Positions 1-7,803 of a stretch of DNA of 45,712 bases are shown in pieces; positions within the stretch are counted from its first letter, which is position 1; each line of letters opens with the position of its first letter. This DNA comes from Salinispora pacifica CNR114. GTDB lineage: Bacteria; Actinomycetota; Actinomycetes; Mycobacteriales; Micromonosporaceae. The stretch spans positions 1 to 45,712 of the forward strand of contig NZ_AZWO01000040.1 in the NCBI RefSeq assembly GCF_000514775.1, written 5' to 3'. The position numbers and the translations under genes are program-made. The notes below the pieces were generated by a model. That model had not been told where the DNA came from. It did not search any database and was given only the letters and a program-made list of their open reading frames with translations.

Positions 1-1
1 G

Positions 2-232
2 CAGGGCCTGTTCCAGCAGCGTCCGTCGTCTGGTTGGGGCACGGTGGAGCAGATCACCGACCCCGCCTACTCCACCACCGCCTTCCTCAACGGCCTCAAG
101 CAGGTCGAGGGCTGGCAGGACATGCCCCTGACCGAAGCCGCCCAGAAGGTGCAGGTGTCGGCGTACCCGTTCCACTACGCCCAGTGGGAGACCCAGGCCG
201 CCGACCTGGTGGCCGAGCACTGGGCCAGCTGA
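2..232 (+). CDS. Lysozyme-like secreted protein, C-terminal fragment (5' end outside window)
   Basis: The frame is open from the window edge and ends at TGA 230-232, so only the last 76 residues are seen. The visible part opens with GLFQQRPSSGWGT and continues with DPAYSTTAFLNGL and a Trp/Tyr-rich tail. The same order of motifs (GLFQQRPSQGWGS, DPRYATNTFYAAL) occurs in the gene at 17590-18444, so the two are paralogues. In actinobacteria this motif belongs to a lysozyme-like fold found alone or joined to peptidase domains in exported proteins, often mis-named heavy-metal transporter. A role in cell-wall turnover is inferred. The catalytic Glu expected upstream is outside the window. A strong hairpin follows the stop. 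Confidence 0.8.
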   Translation, partial: QGLFQQRPSSGWGTVEQITDPAYSTTAFLNGLKQVEGWQDMPLTEAAQKVQVSAYPFHYAQWETQAADLVAEHWAS

Positions 233-295
233 CCCCACCCGCACCACCCACAAACAAACCCCCGCAGACCTGACCCACACAAGGGGGAAAGAAAC

Positions 296-330
296 TGTTG
301 GCCGGCACCCGAACCGGGTGCCGGCCAACA
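296..330. terminator. Perfect 16-bp hairpin terminator
   Basis: TGTTGGCCGGCACCCG (296-311) and its exact reverse complement (315-330) enclose a 3-base loop. There is no T-run, which is common for actinobacterial terminators. It lies between the lysozyme-like gene and degV and most likely ends transcription of the former. Confidence 0.75.
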
Positions 331-386
331 GCGCCTTCGGCGGTTTCTGACCTGATTCTGCCTCTGCGGCGCCGGTCGGCATCGGT

Positions 387-392
387 TAGCGT
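387..392 (+). promoter_or_regulatory. -10 box of leaderless degV promoter
   Basis: TAGCGT is followed by exactly six bases and then the ATG of degV at 399. No Shine-Dalgarno sequence is present, which fits a leaderless transcript. Confidence 0.5.
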
Positions 393-398
393 TCCGGC

Positions 399-1259
399 AT
401 GCCCGTCGCGGTCGTCACCGACTCCACCGCCTACCTTCCCCCTGGGCTGCTGGCCAGTCACCAGCTAACGGTGGTGCCTCTGACCGTCGTGCTCAACGGC
501 ATGGAAGGGCGCGAGGGGGTGGAGACCTCTCCCGCTGACGCTTCCCGGGCCCTGAGCGGGCGGCGGGTGTCAGTCAGTACCTCCCGGCCGGCCCCAGCGC
601 AGTTTGTGCGCACGTACCGCCGGATCCTCGATGGCGGCGCCGACGGCATCGTCTCGGTGCACCTGTCCGCAGGGCTCTCCGGCACGGTCGAGTCCGCGCG
701 ACTGGCCGCCGCGGAGTTCGGTGACCGGGTGGCGGTGGTGGACAGCCGCTCCTGCGGCATGGGCATCGGATTCCCCGCGGTTGCCGCAGCCGAAGCTGCG
801 GCAACCGGTGCCGACCTGGTCGCGGCTCACGCTGCCGCCCAGCGGGCCACAGCGCGGAGCACCATCTACTTCTACGTCGACACGCTGGAGTTCCTCCGTC
901 GGGGCGGGCGGATCAACGCCGCCTCGGCGCTGCTCGGGACTGCTCTCTCGGTGAAGCCGATCATGCACATGCGGGATGGCGTGATCGTCCTCCGAGACCG
1001 GGTGCGTACCGCCAGCCGGGGCATCGCCCGGCTGGTGGACCTCGCTGTCGAGGCCGCCGGGGATGCCGACGTTGACCTGGCTCTGCATCACCTCGCCGCG
1101 CCGCAGCGCGTCGAGGCACTCCAGATGGCGCTGGCGGCGCGGTTCGGGGATCGCCTGCGGAGCACGTACGTCTCTGAGGCCGGTGCGGTGGTCGCCGCGC
1201 ATGCGGGGCCCGGTCTGATCGGCGTGGTCGTGCACCGCCGTCCGCCTGCCGAGGGCTGA
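399..1259 (+). CDS. degV: DegV family fatty-acid-binding protein
   Basis: This 286-residue protein has the full DegV fold. The N-terminal VAVVTDSTAYLPP motif and the Ser/Thr-rich SVSTSRPAP segment (about residues 58-66) form the lipid pocket, and HLSAGLSGT (about residues 88-96) is the second signature. Family members bind a fatty acid between two domains. In Firmicutes, FakB versions present it to the kinase FakA for phosphorylation. No FakA-like gene is visible here, so the kinase partner, if any, lies elsewhere. The start is supported by a -10 hexamer six bases upstream. A 7-bp hairpin follows the stop, and the comEA promoter lies beyond it. Confidence 0.93.
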   Translation: MPVAVVTDSTAYLPPGLLASHQLTVVPLTVVLNGMEGREGVETSPADASRALSGRRVSVSTSRPAPAQFVRTYRRILDGGADGIVSVHLSAGLSGTVESARLAAAEFGDRVAVVDSRSCGMGIGFPAVAAAEAAATGADLVAAHAAAQRATARSTIYFYVDTLEFLRRGGRINAASALLGTALSVKPIMHMRDGVIVLRDRVRTASRGIARLVDLAVEAAGDADVDLALHHLAAPQRVEALQMALAARFGDRLRSTYVSEAGAVVAAHAGPGLIGVVVHRRPPAEG

Positions 1260-1272
1260 GCCAGCACGCTGC

Positions 1273-1289
1273 CCGTTCCGGCGGAACGG
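1273..1289 (+). terminator. Short hairpin after degV
   Basis: CCGTTCC and GGAACGG form a 7-bp stem around a GGC loop, 14 bases after the degV stop. There is no T-run. It is a possible degV terminator upstream of the independent comEA promoter. Confidence 0.45.
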
Positions 1290-1403
1290 CTGTCGGAGGC
1301 GCGATCGATAGCACACCGGGACCATGGTCAGGGGGCTGTCCACAGGCGCGCTCTCATCCACAGCGGAGCCTCGCGCGGAGGGCGTTCGTTCCACCCGTCG
1401 GCC

Positions 1404-1409
1404 TAGCGT
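1404..1409 (+). promoter_or_regulatory. -10 box of leaderless comEA promoter
   Basis: TAGCGT, identical to the degV hexamer, lies six bases before the comEA GTG at 1416. No Shine-Dalgarno sequence is present. Confidence 0.5.
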
Positions 1410-1415
1410 CGCGCC

Positions 1416-2234
1416 GTGTCATACGACGAGGAGAGGGCGGTCCGGGAGCGCCTGCATCGAGTGCTGCCGGCAGGCGAGCTGTCCGGCGCCGGCCCGCCGA
1501 TGGCCATGGCCCCGGCGGTGGTGCCGCGGCCGGCGGTGCCGGACGGTCCGTGGCGCACCCCGCAGGACGGGTCGGAGGGGGAGGCGGTGTCGTCCGCCGA
1601 ACCGGATGGAGACCCATCGAGCCGAGTCCTGTCGGGGCCGGGCGCTTTCGATCCGGGGCGGCGTGGGGTGCGGGCATTGGCTCTCGTCGCTGTGCTGGTG
1701 GTGCTCGGGGCGGGCTTCTGGGCGTGGCAGTCCCGGCCTCAGGTCGAGCCGGTCGCAGCGGTGACGCCGGTCGTTCCGTCCGCGTCCATTGACCCGACGG
1801 AGGCGGTCGGTGAGCTGGTCGTGGCGGTCGCCGGCAAGGTCCGCCGACCGGGACTTGTCCGGGTGCCGGCCGGTGCCCGGGTCGCGGACGCGGTGCAGGC
1901 GGCCGGTGGGGCGCTGCCCGGCGTCGATGTCGCCCTGTTCAATCCGGCCCGGAAGTTAGTCGATGGGGAACTCATCCTGATCGGTGTCACCGCGCCACCG
2001 GGGGTGGCCTCCGCCGGTGGGGCGGCGGGAGCGGCGCCCGGCGGCAAGGTCAACCTCAACACCGCCACCCTGGCGCAGCTCGACACCTTGCCCGGAGTCG
2101 GCCCGGTGCTCGCGCAGCGCATCCTTGACCACCGTGAAAAGCATGGCGGCTTCCGGTCGGTCAGCGACCTACGCCAGGTTGGCGGCATCGGCGACACCCG
2201 GTACGAACAGCTCAAGGACCTGGTGACGGTGTGA
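1416..2234 (+). CDS. comEA: ComEA-type DNA-binding protein (SLBB plus helix-hairpin-helix)
   Basis: The 272-residue protein has a disordered Pro/Gly-rich N-terminus, one transmembrane segment (about residues 85-105, ALALVAVLVVLGAGFWAW), an SLBB domain (about 130-195, with VAGKVRRPGLVRVPAG) and a C-terminal tandem helix-hairpin-helix domain (about 210-272, VNLNTATLAQLDTLPGVGP). ComEA is a membrane-anchored receptor that binds double-stranded DNA non-specifically during natural transformation. Its stop overlaps the comEC start by four bases (GTGA), so the two are translationally coupled. A leaderless promoter precedes it. One TTA leucine codon occurs at 1956-1958. Active competence in this organism is not shown by the sequence. 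Confidence 0.95.
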   Translation: MSYDEERAVRERLHRVLPAGELSGAGPPMAMAPAVVPRPAVPDGPWRTPQDGSEGEAVSSAEPDGDPSSRVLSGPGAFDPGRRGVRALALVAVLVVLGAGFWAWQSRPQVEPVAAVTPVVPSASIDPTEAVGELVVAVAGKVRRPGLVRVPAGARVADAVQAAGGALPGVDVALFNPARKLVDGELILIGVTAPPGVASAGGAAGAAPGGKVNLNTATLAQLDTLPGVGPVLAQRILDHREKHGGFRSVSDLRQVGGIGDTRYEQLKDLVTV

Positions 2235-4699
2235 GAAGCCACCGGGACGGGCAGCGCCCTGGGCCCGCTCGGCGGGCAGCTGCACCGACCGCATCCGGCG
2301 CCGTCCCTGCCCACCCGGGACGTTCCGCCCCTGGTACGCCCGCCGACCCGCCGGACCTGCGGCTGGCTGGGCTGGCCGTCGCCGCGTGGCTGGCCGCGTT
2401 GGCCGGCCTGTACCTGCCCGCCAGGGCGTCGCTGCTGGTCGCCACGATCGCCGCGGTGATGGCTGCCGCCGGCGGGGTTTACCGGTCTGGACTTCTCGGC
2501 CGGCCGCCGGCATCCGTCCGCCGGTACGGCTGGACGGCCATCGCCGTCCTACTCGGCGTGGTGTGCGGAGCGAGCGTCACCGCCGCGCGGGTAGCCGCGC
2601 GGGACGCCACCCCGGTGCGTGCCCTCGTCGAGGAGCGGGCCGTCGTTACCGTCGACCTGGTCGTCCGGGATGACCCCCGGCTGGTCCGCTCCGGGTCTGG
2701 GCGGCCGGCCACGTTCTTGGTGGCAGCGGAGTCGAGCCGCATCACCACTCTCGGCGGGCACCGGGTCGAGGCGCGGGTCCGGATGCTGGTCCTCGCTGCC
2801 GACCCGGCCTGGCGAGCGCTGCTGCCGGGGCAGCGGCTGACCGCCGAAGGTCGACTCGCTGCTCCACGAGGCGGCGATCTGACCGCTGCGGTCCTGGAGT
2901 CAAGCCGGGCCCCGGTCCCACACGGGTCGCCACCGGGCTTGCAGCGTGCCGCCGGAGTGCTCCGCGCCGGCCTCCAGAAAGCCTGCGAGCCGCTACCGGA
3001 CGAGCGGGGTGGCCTGCTGCCCGGCCTGGTGGTGGGCGACACGAGCCGGCTGCCCGACTCAGTGCGGGAGGACTTTCTCGACACCGGGATGACCCACCTG
3101 ACAGCGGTATCTGGTTCCAACGTCGCGATCGTCGTTGGTGCGGTGTTGCTGCTCGCTCGTTGGGGGCGGGCTGGTCCCTGGCTCGCCGCCGGACTCTGTG
3201 TGGTTGCGTTGGTGGGTTTCGTGATCTTGGTCCGTCCGTCGCCGAGTGTGGTGCGGGCGGCGGCGATGGGCGCGATCGGGTTGGCCGCGCTCGCCGTGGG
3301 TCGGCCGCGCGCAGCGTTGCCGGCATTGGCTGCGGCGGTCACCGTGCTGGTGCTTGTCGATCCTGAGCTGGCGGGGGACTTCGGTTTCGCGCTCTCGGTG
3401 CTCGCCACGGGTGGGTTGTTGCTGTTGGCGCCGCGGTGGCGGGATGCGTTACGTCGTCGTCGGGTGCCGCCGGGGGTTGCTGAGGCGCTGGCGGTGCCGG
3501 CTGCTGCGCAGGTGGCCTGCGCGCCGGTGGTCGCGGGGATTTCGGGCACGGTCAGCCTGGTCGCGGTGCCGGCGAATCTGCTGGTGGCGCCCGCGATCGC
3601 GCCGGCCACGGTGCTCGGTGTTGTGGCGGCGGCGCTGTCGCCGCTGTGGTCGGCGGGTGCCGAGTTTCTGGCCTGGCTGGCCAGTTGGCCGGCGTGGTGG
3701 CTGGTCACTGTGGCGCACTACGGGGCGCGGGCGCCGGCGGGGGCGCTTCCCTGGCCGGCGGGGGTCGGGGGTGCGTTGCTACTGGCGGGGTTGACGCTGG
3801 CGTTGCTGGTGGCGGTCCGTCGCCGGGTGGTGCGGCGGCTGGTGGCGGTGACCGCGGTTGCGGCCGTGCTCGGTGCCTTGCCGGTGCGGCTGGTGGCTGC
3901 TGGTTGGCCGCCGGCCGGTTGGGTGGTTGTGGCGTGTGCGGTCGGCCAGGGTGATGCGCTGGTCCTGTCGGTTGGTCCGGGGCGGGGGGTGGTGGTGGAC
4001 GCGGGGGCGGAGCCGGGGTTGGTGGATCGCTGCCTACGGCGGATCGGTGTGCGGGAGGTGCCACTGCTGGTGATCAGTCACTTCCACCACGACCATGTGG
4101 GTGGGGTGGCCGGTGTCTTCCGGGGGCGGCGGGTCGCGGCCGTGCTCGCTCCGTCGTGGTCGGAGCCGGCGTTCGGCCGGGACCTGGTTCAGGTCGCGGC
4201 GGCGGCGGGCTCCGTCGAGATGATCTCCGCGCCGGCCGGTTGGGGCTATCGGGCTGGCACGGTGGAGATGACCGTGATCGGTCCACCGGTTCCACTGCGG
4301 GGCACCCGTTCAGATCCGAACAACAACTCGCTGGTCTTACTGGCCACCGTCAACGGGGTGCGGATCCTGCTGACCGGAGATGCCGAGATCGAGGAACAGC
4401 AGGCCCTCCTCGATCATGCGCCGCCTGGTGGGCTCCGCGCGCACGTGTTGAAGGTCGCCCATCACGGTTCGGCGTATCAGGACCCGGCCTTTCTCGACGC
4501 GGTCCGTCCGCTGGTCGCGGTGGTCCCGGTCGGCCGGGAGAACACCTATGGGCATCCGGACGCGTCGGTGCTGGGCCGTCTTGCCCGCGGCGGAGCCCGG
4601 ATCCTGCGTACCGACCTTGACGGCGACGTTGCCGTGGTGACCCGACCGTCCGGGTTGGCCGTCGTCACCCGGGGCGCCGAGGACCCGATCAGACGCTAG
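2231..4699 (+). CDS. comEC: ComEC/Rec2 DNA-uptake channel with metallo-beta-lactamase domain
   Basis: At 822 residues this is a full-length ComEC. An N-terminal DUF4131-like soluble/OB region follows the first membrane helices. The central Competence domain is a long block of hydrophobic helices (about residues 270-560) with the conserved TAVSGSNVAI motif. The C-terminal metallo-beta-lactamase domain (about 565-800) has the metal motif SHFHHDHVGG, then LLTGDAE and VAHHGS. ComEC is the membrane channel for single-stranded DNA entry, and its C-terminal domain is thought to degrade the other strand. The GTG start overlaps the comEA stop by four bases. In relatives holA usually follows. Here an accessory island begins 21 bases after the stop. 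Confidence 0.95.
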   Translation: MRSHRDGQRPGPARRAAAPTASGAVPAHPGRSAPGTPADPPDLRLAGLAVAAWLAALAGLYLPARASLLVATIAAVMAAAGGVYRSGLLGRPPASVRRYGWTAIAVLLGVVCGASVTAARVAARDATPVRALVEERAVVTVDLVVRDDPRLVRSGSGRPATFLVAAESSRITTLGGHRVEARVRMLVLAADPAWRALLPGQRLTAEGRLAAPRGGDLTAAVLESSRAPVPHGSPPGLQRAAGVLRAGLQKACEPLPDERGGLLPGLVVGDTSRLPDSVREDFLDTGMTHLTAVSGSNVAIVVGAVLLLARWGRAGPWLAAGLCVVALVGFVILVRPSPSVVRAAAMGAIGLAALAVGRPRAALPALAAAVTVLVLVDPELAGDFGFALSVLATGGLLLLAPRWRDALRRRRVPPGVAEALAVPAAAQVACAPVVAGISGTVSLVAVPANLLVAPAIAPATVLGVVAAALSPLWSAGAEFLAWLASWPAWWLVTVAHYGARAPAGALPWPAGVGGALLLAGLTLALLVAVRRRVVRRLVAVTAVAAVLGALPVRLVAAGWPPAGWVVVACAVGQGDALVLSVGPGRGVVVDAGAEPGLVDRCLRRIGVREVPLLVISHFHHDHVGGVAGVFRGRRVAAVLAPSWSEPAFGRDLVQVAAAAGSVEMISAPAGWGYRAGTVEMTVIGPPVPLRGTRSDPNNNSLVLLATVNGVRILLTGDAEIEEQQALLDHAPPGGLRAHVLKVAHHGSAYQDPAFLDAVRPLVAVVPVGRENTYGHPDASVLGRLARGGARILRTDLDGDVAVVTRPSGLAVVTRGAEDPIRR

Positions 4700-4703
4700 T
4701 TAC

Positions 4704-4719
4704 GCCAGTTCTCACGGTG
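4704..4719 (+). repeat. Left imperfect direct repeat flanking the accessory island
   Basis: GCCAGTTCTCACGGTG lies between the convergent comEC and PfkB stops. It matches 13 of 16 bases of GTCAGTTTTCAAGGTG at 11557-11572, just outside the other end of the island and in the same orientation. This could be a remnant of an insertion event. No recombinase gene is present, and chance similarity is possible. Confidence 0.3.
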
Positions 4720-4720
4720 C

Positions 4721-5638
4721 TCATGTTTGTGGCGGCGTTGGCGGGTTGTGGCTGGTCATGGGCAGTGTGGTGTTGGCGCCGCTGTGTTGGATGGTCTGGG
4801 CGGCGATGTGGGTGGCGGTGGTGATGGCGTCGGGTAGTGGGGTCTGTCGGGTGAGGTCGAGGGCGAGGGCGCCGAGGAAGGCGTCGCCAGCGCCGGTGGT
4901 GTCGATGACGGGCACGGCGGGGGCGGGGATGGTTCCGGATCCGCGGGGGTAGATGTAGGCGGCGCCGTCGGGGCCGGCGGTGACGACGACGGCGCGGGGG
5001 CCGAGTTGCTGTAGGGCGGTGGCCGCGTGGAGGGGGTTGGTGGTGTTGGTGCGCAGGATGGTGGTGGCTTCGTGGTGGTTGACCACGAGGAGATCGAGGT
5101 GGCGTAGCAGATTGGGGTGGAGGTTGGTGTGGGGGACGAGGTTGCCGATGACGATTGGCGCGGGACGCTGATGTAGCAGGGTGGTGACGGGTTCGGCGGG
5201 TAGGTCGAGTTGGACGACTATGGCCCGTGTGTCGAGGATGGTGGTGGCCTGGCGGATGTCGTGCGTGGTGAGTTCGGTGGCGGGGGAGAGGGCCAGGGTG
5301 ATGTAGCTTTCGCCGTCGGGGGTGACTTCGATGACGGCAGCGCTGGTGGCGGTATTGGGGATGTGTGTGAGGTAGCGGGTGTCAACGCTTGCCTGGGTGA
5401 GGGCGGTGTGGATTTGGTGGCCCCAGGAGTCGGACCCGATGTTGGCGATGAGGCAGGCGCGTCCGCCCCGTTGGGCGGTGGTGATGGCCTGGTTGAGGCT
5501 CTTCCCGCCGGGACGGGTGGTCAGTGGTGATCCAAAGGTGGTGCGTCCTGGACTGGCACGGTGGGGGACGTGAGTGGTGAGGTCGATGTTGGCCCGACCG
5601 ACGAAGGTGACGTCGAAGGGGCAAGCGGTAGGGGTCAT
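4721..5638 (-). CDS. PfkB/ribokinase-family carbohydrate or nucleoside kinase
   Basis: The 305-residue protein starts with MTPTACPFDVTFVGRANID, the usual first strand of the ribokinase fold. PfkB signature 1 appears as RPGGKSLNQAITTAQRGG (about residues 44-61), with SLN replacing the usual GAN. Signature 2 is DTTGAGDAFLGALAL (about 250-264), containing the anion hole and the catalytic Asp of GAGD. The family phosphorylates sugars, nucleosides or related small molecules. The substrate cannot be read from sequence. The ATG overlaps the upstream regulator stop by four bases (ATGA), so expression is tied to the XRE protein. The frame continues upstream, but the coupled ATG matches the family N-terminus. 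The changed signature 1 suggests an unusual acceptor. Confidence 0.88.
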   Translation of the reverse strand: MTPTACPFDVTFVGRANIDLTTHVPHRASPGRTTFGSPLTTRPGGKSLNQAITTAQRGGRACLIANIGSDSWGHQIHTALTQASVDTRYLTHIPNTATSAAVIEVTPDGESYITLALSPATELTTHDIRQATTILDTRAIVVQLDLPAEPVTTLLHQRPAPIVIGNLVPHTNLHPNLLRHLDLLVVNHHEATTILRTNTTNPLHAATALQQLGPRAVVVTAGPDGAAYIYPRGSGTIPAPAVPVIDTTGAGDAFLGALALDLTRQTPLPDAITTATHIAAQTIQHSGANTTLPMTSHNPPTPPQT

Positions 5639-7056
5639 GCCGGTGTTGCTGCGGCGGTGAGGGCGGCATGGAGTTGCGCTACTGCGGGTGCGGTGGTGTG
5701 TGCCGTGAGTTGACTGCTGATGGTGGTGACGTGGTGGTGTACGCGGGTGGAGCGGGTTAGGCGGGCAAGTTCGAGGGCGGCGAGGGCGGTGTTGGCGGCC
5801 TGTTCGGGCTCGTCGGCAGCGAGGTGGGCGGCGGCGGTTCGTGCGAGGTAGAGGCCCCGGTCGCGTTGGTAGGACTCTGGCCATGTACCGAGGGCTTGGT
5901 GGAAGCATTCGATGGCGGCGTGGGGACGGCCCAGCCGTAACCAGCAGTCCCCTTCGTGCGCCCGTACGTAGCTGGTGGTGCAGAAGGCGCCGAGGCCCTG
6001 GTCGGGTGCGATGTCGGCGATGAGGTGGTGGGCGTCGTTGATCGCGGCCTGGAATCGGGAGGTGTTTCCGTCGATGGCGTGCGCGTGAGCGGTGTGGACT
6101 GTTGCGAAAGCCTGCACCTGGGCACGCTTGCTGCCGCTGCGTGCGGCTGCTCGGGCGAGTCCGTGTACTCGGTCCTGGTCGAGAGCTTCGGCTGCGCGTT
6201 GGGCCATACGGGCGAACACGTAGCCGGTGAACTCGGTGTCACCGGCTTCCTGGGCCATGGTCAATGCCTGCGCGATCCACCAGTCACCGGCGGCGCGTTC
6301 GCCCAGATCGTCGCTGAGCCAGCCGGTGAACTCAGCCCATCGCGCTTCGGTAGCCAGCAGCGCGTCGTGTAGGGGACCCTGGGTGGCTCTGCGGTACTCG
6401 GCGATGAGCCCGAGTTGCCCTCGCACGGTCGGCAGGATCGTGGCGGCACCGATTCGGTTGTCGGATTCCACGAGCACGCAGCGCATTCGCGTGAAGTGGT
6501 CCACGATAGCCGGATCGACCCGGACGGTCTTTGTCTTGTGGGTCGGGCTGGTCTCAGGCAGTGCTGCCATCAGGCTTCCAGGCACCGCTTGCAGGAGCGC
6601 ACGGCGACTAAGGTGGGCTTGGTGTATCCGCTCCTGCGCGGCCATTGCCGTCACGATATCCGGGTTGTCTGCTGAGTTGCGGGCGCTGGCCTCGTGTTGA
6701 ACAGGGGCACGGTATGGGGGCTGGTTCTGATTGGTGGGTGGTGGGCAGGCAGCCTCTGCCCGCGCGATCATCGTGTGCAGCGCCGCGGTACTGCTGTCGC
6801 GCCGATACTGCTGTTGGAGGACCAGGACCCGGTCGTAGGCGGCGGTGAGGACTCCGCCGGTGTCCAGGAGCGCATCGCAGCGTCCCCAGAACGCGCAATC
6901 TGGGCGCTGCCGTCCGACTTCAGTGTTGGCGATGGTGCTGCGGGCAGACAGTGCCTTGGGCGCCAGCGAGTGTTGGGTATAGCCGGCAGCTTTACGGAAC
7001 TGGGCCAACTGCTGCCCGAGCGCCCGCCACGCCTCGCTCACATGGTGAGGATCCAC
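5635..7056 (-). CDS. XRE-family helix-turn-helix regulator with TPR-like C-terminal region
   Basis: This 473-residue protein has an N-terminal Cro/C1-type helix-turn-helix (about residues 10-65: LGQQLAQFRKAAGYTQHSLA, then STIANTEVGRQ). A long alpha-helical region follows (about 150-470) with repeated Ala/Trp/Tyr helix pairs resembling tetratricopeptide repeats. Such regulators sense a peptide or small ligand through the TPR part. GTG at 7056 is chosen because GGGAGGT lies eight bases upstream, whereas the longer reading frame has no ribosome site. It is coupled to the PfkB kinase by an ATGA overlap and is divergent from the CYTH gene. A CTAG-core motif in its own upstream region (7092-7105) recurs at the island's other promoters, suggesting autoregulation (inference). 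Confidence 0.87.
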   Translation of the reverse strand: MDPHHVSEAWRALGQQLAQFRKAAGYTQHSLAPKALSARSTIANTEVGRQRPDCAFWGRCDALLDTGGVLTAAYDRVLVLQQQYRRDSSTAALHTMIARAEAACPPPTNQNQPPYRAPVQHEASARNSADNPDIVTAMAAQERIHQAHLSRRALLQAVPGSLMAALPETSPTHKTKTVRVDPAIVDHFTRMRCVLVESDNRIGAATILPTVRGQLGLIAEYRRATQGPLHDALLATEARWAEFTGWLSDDLGERAAGDWWIAQALTMAQEAGDTEFTGYVFARMAQRAAEALDQDRVHGLARAAARSGSKRAQVQAFATVHTAHAHAIDGNTSRFQAAINDAHHLIADIAPDQGLGAFCTTSYVRAHEGDCWLRLGRPHAAIECFHQALGTWPESYQRDRGLYLARTAAAHLAADEPEQAANTALAALELARLTRSTRVHHHVTTISSQLTAHTTAPAVAQLHAALTAAATPA

Positions 7057-7091
7057 GCCCGTTACCTCCCTCGGAATGCGTGACTTATCGA

Positions 7092-7105
7092 CGGAGCTAG
7101 ACGAC
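7092..7105 (+). promoter_or_regulatory. Candidate operator upstream of the XRE regulator
   Basis: CGGAGCTAGACGAC lies 36-49 bases upstream of the XRE start. It matches CGGAGCTAGCCGAC at 10565-10578 in 13 of 14 bases. The second copy overlaps the proposed -10 box of the small-ORF operon. A binding site for the XRE protein encoded here is the simplest reading, but it is inferred. Confidence 0.4.
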
Positions 7106-7239
7106 TGCACGTTAACCCGAACGGTCGGCCCGCCAACAGCCCCCGCGCTGGGGCCTCGGTAGGTGGATGCTTTCGATGGGCGAAGGGATGGTGCGGCCCT
7201 TCGTGGTGTGGCGGTGCCCTGCGCGTGCTGGTGGTTTTA

Positions 7240-7245
7240 TAGGCT
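7240..7245 (+). promoter_or_regulatory. -10 box of leaderless CYTH promoter
   Basis: TAGGCT (within TTTATAGGCT) lies six bases before the GTG at 7252. No Shine-Dalgarno sequence is present. The 195-base interval to the XRE start must hold both divergent promoters. Confidence 0.5.
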
Positions 7246-7251
7246 CTCTCA

Positions 7252-7803
7252 GTGCAAGAGGTTGAGGTCAAATACCTGGTATCAGATGAAACGGCGCTGC
7301 TGGTGGCTCTCGATGGCCGCGGTGTTCGGTTGTCGGGGCCAGTGCGTCAGGATGACCAGGCATATGCCCCCGTTACCTGGCAGTACGGGATGCCTAAGAA
7401 AGATGTTCCTTTCGCCCGACTTCGCACGCAGTCGGGCCGGCACCTTTTTACGGTCAAGCGGCCGATCAACAACGAGCTTGCCTGCCTGGAACACGAGACC
7501 ACGGTCGCTGACCGAGGGCAGATGCATGCGGCGTTGCTGAGCATGGGTTTCACCCCCACCGTGCAGATCGTCAAGACCCGCAGAATCGGGCGTTGGGGCG
7601 AGGTCACCGTCTGTGTGGATGCCGTTGATGGGCTCGGCACGTTCCTGGAGTTGGAGACCATGGCCGATGATCAGGAATCCGGAGCAGACGCCCAGGAGCG
7701 GTTGCACGTCCAGGCTACGTCCCTGGGGATAGCGATGGAAAGGGTGGGGCAGACTTACGACTCGCTGCTGCGGGCCGCCGCGCGACCGCAACCCGTTGCC
7801 TGA
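7252..7803 (+). CDS. CYTH-domain protein (class IV adenylate cyclase/triphosphatase-like)
   Basis: The 183-residue single-domain protein starts with QEVEVKYLV, which supplies the ExExK signature of the CYTH superfamily. Later charged strands fit the triphosphate tunnel: FARLRTQSG, LFTVKRP, CLEHET, TRRIGRWGEVTVCVDAVDGLGTFLELE split over about residues 105-135. CYTH enzymes bind inorganic or nucleoside triphosphates with divalent metal. Known activities are CyaB adenylate cyclase, thiamine triphosphatase and tripolyphosphatase. Which one applies cannot be decided here. It is leaderless and divergent from the XRE regulator. Its last 49 bases overlap the 3' end of the opposite-strand EEP gene. 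Base composition at its 5' end is more AT-rich than the core genome, suggesting transfer. Confidence 0.85.
   Translation: MQEVEVKYLVSDETALLVALDGRGVRLSGPVRQDDQAYAPVTWQYGMPKKDVPFARLRTQSGRHLFTVKRPINNELACLEHETTVADRGQMHAALLSMGFTPTVQIVKTRRIGRWGEVTVCVDAVDGLGTFLELETMADDQESGADAQERLHVQATSLGIAMERVGQTYDSLLRAAARPQPVA

Noticed and set aside
2479..3708. Long minus-strand frames opposite comEC, degV and gnd
   Set aside because: They are shadow frames produced by high GC at third codon positions; composition is Ser/Thr/Arg/Pro-rich without motifs.
7057..7110. Longer N-terminus for the XRE regulator
   Set aside because: No ribosome site precedes it, whereas GGGAGGT is well placed for GTG 7056.
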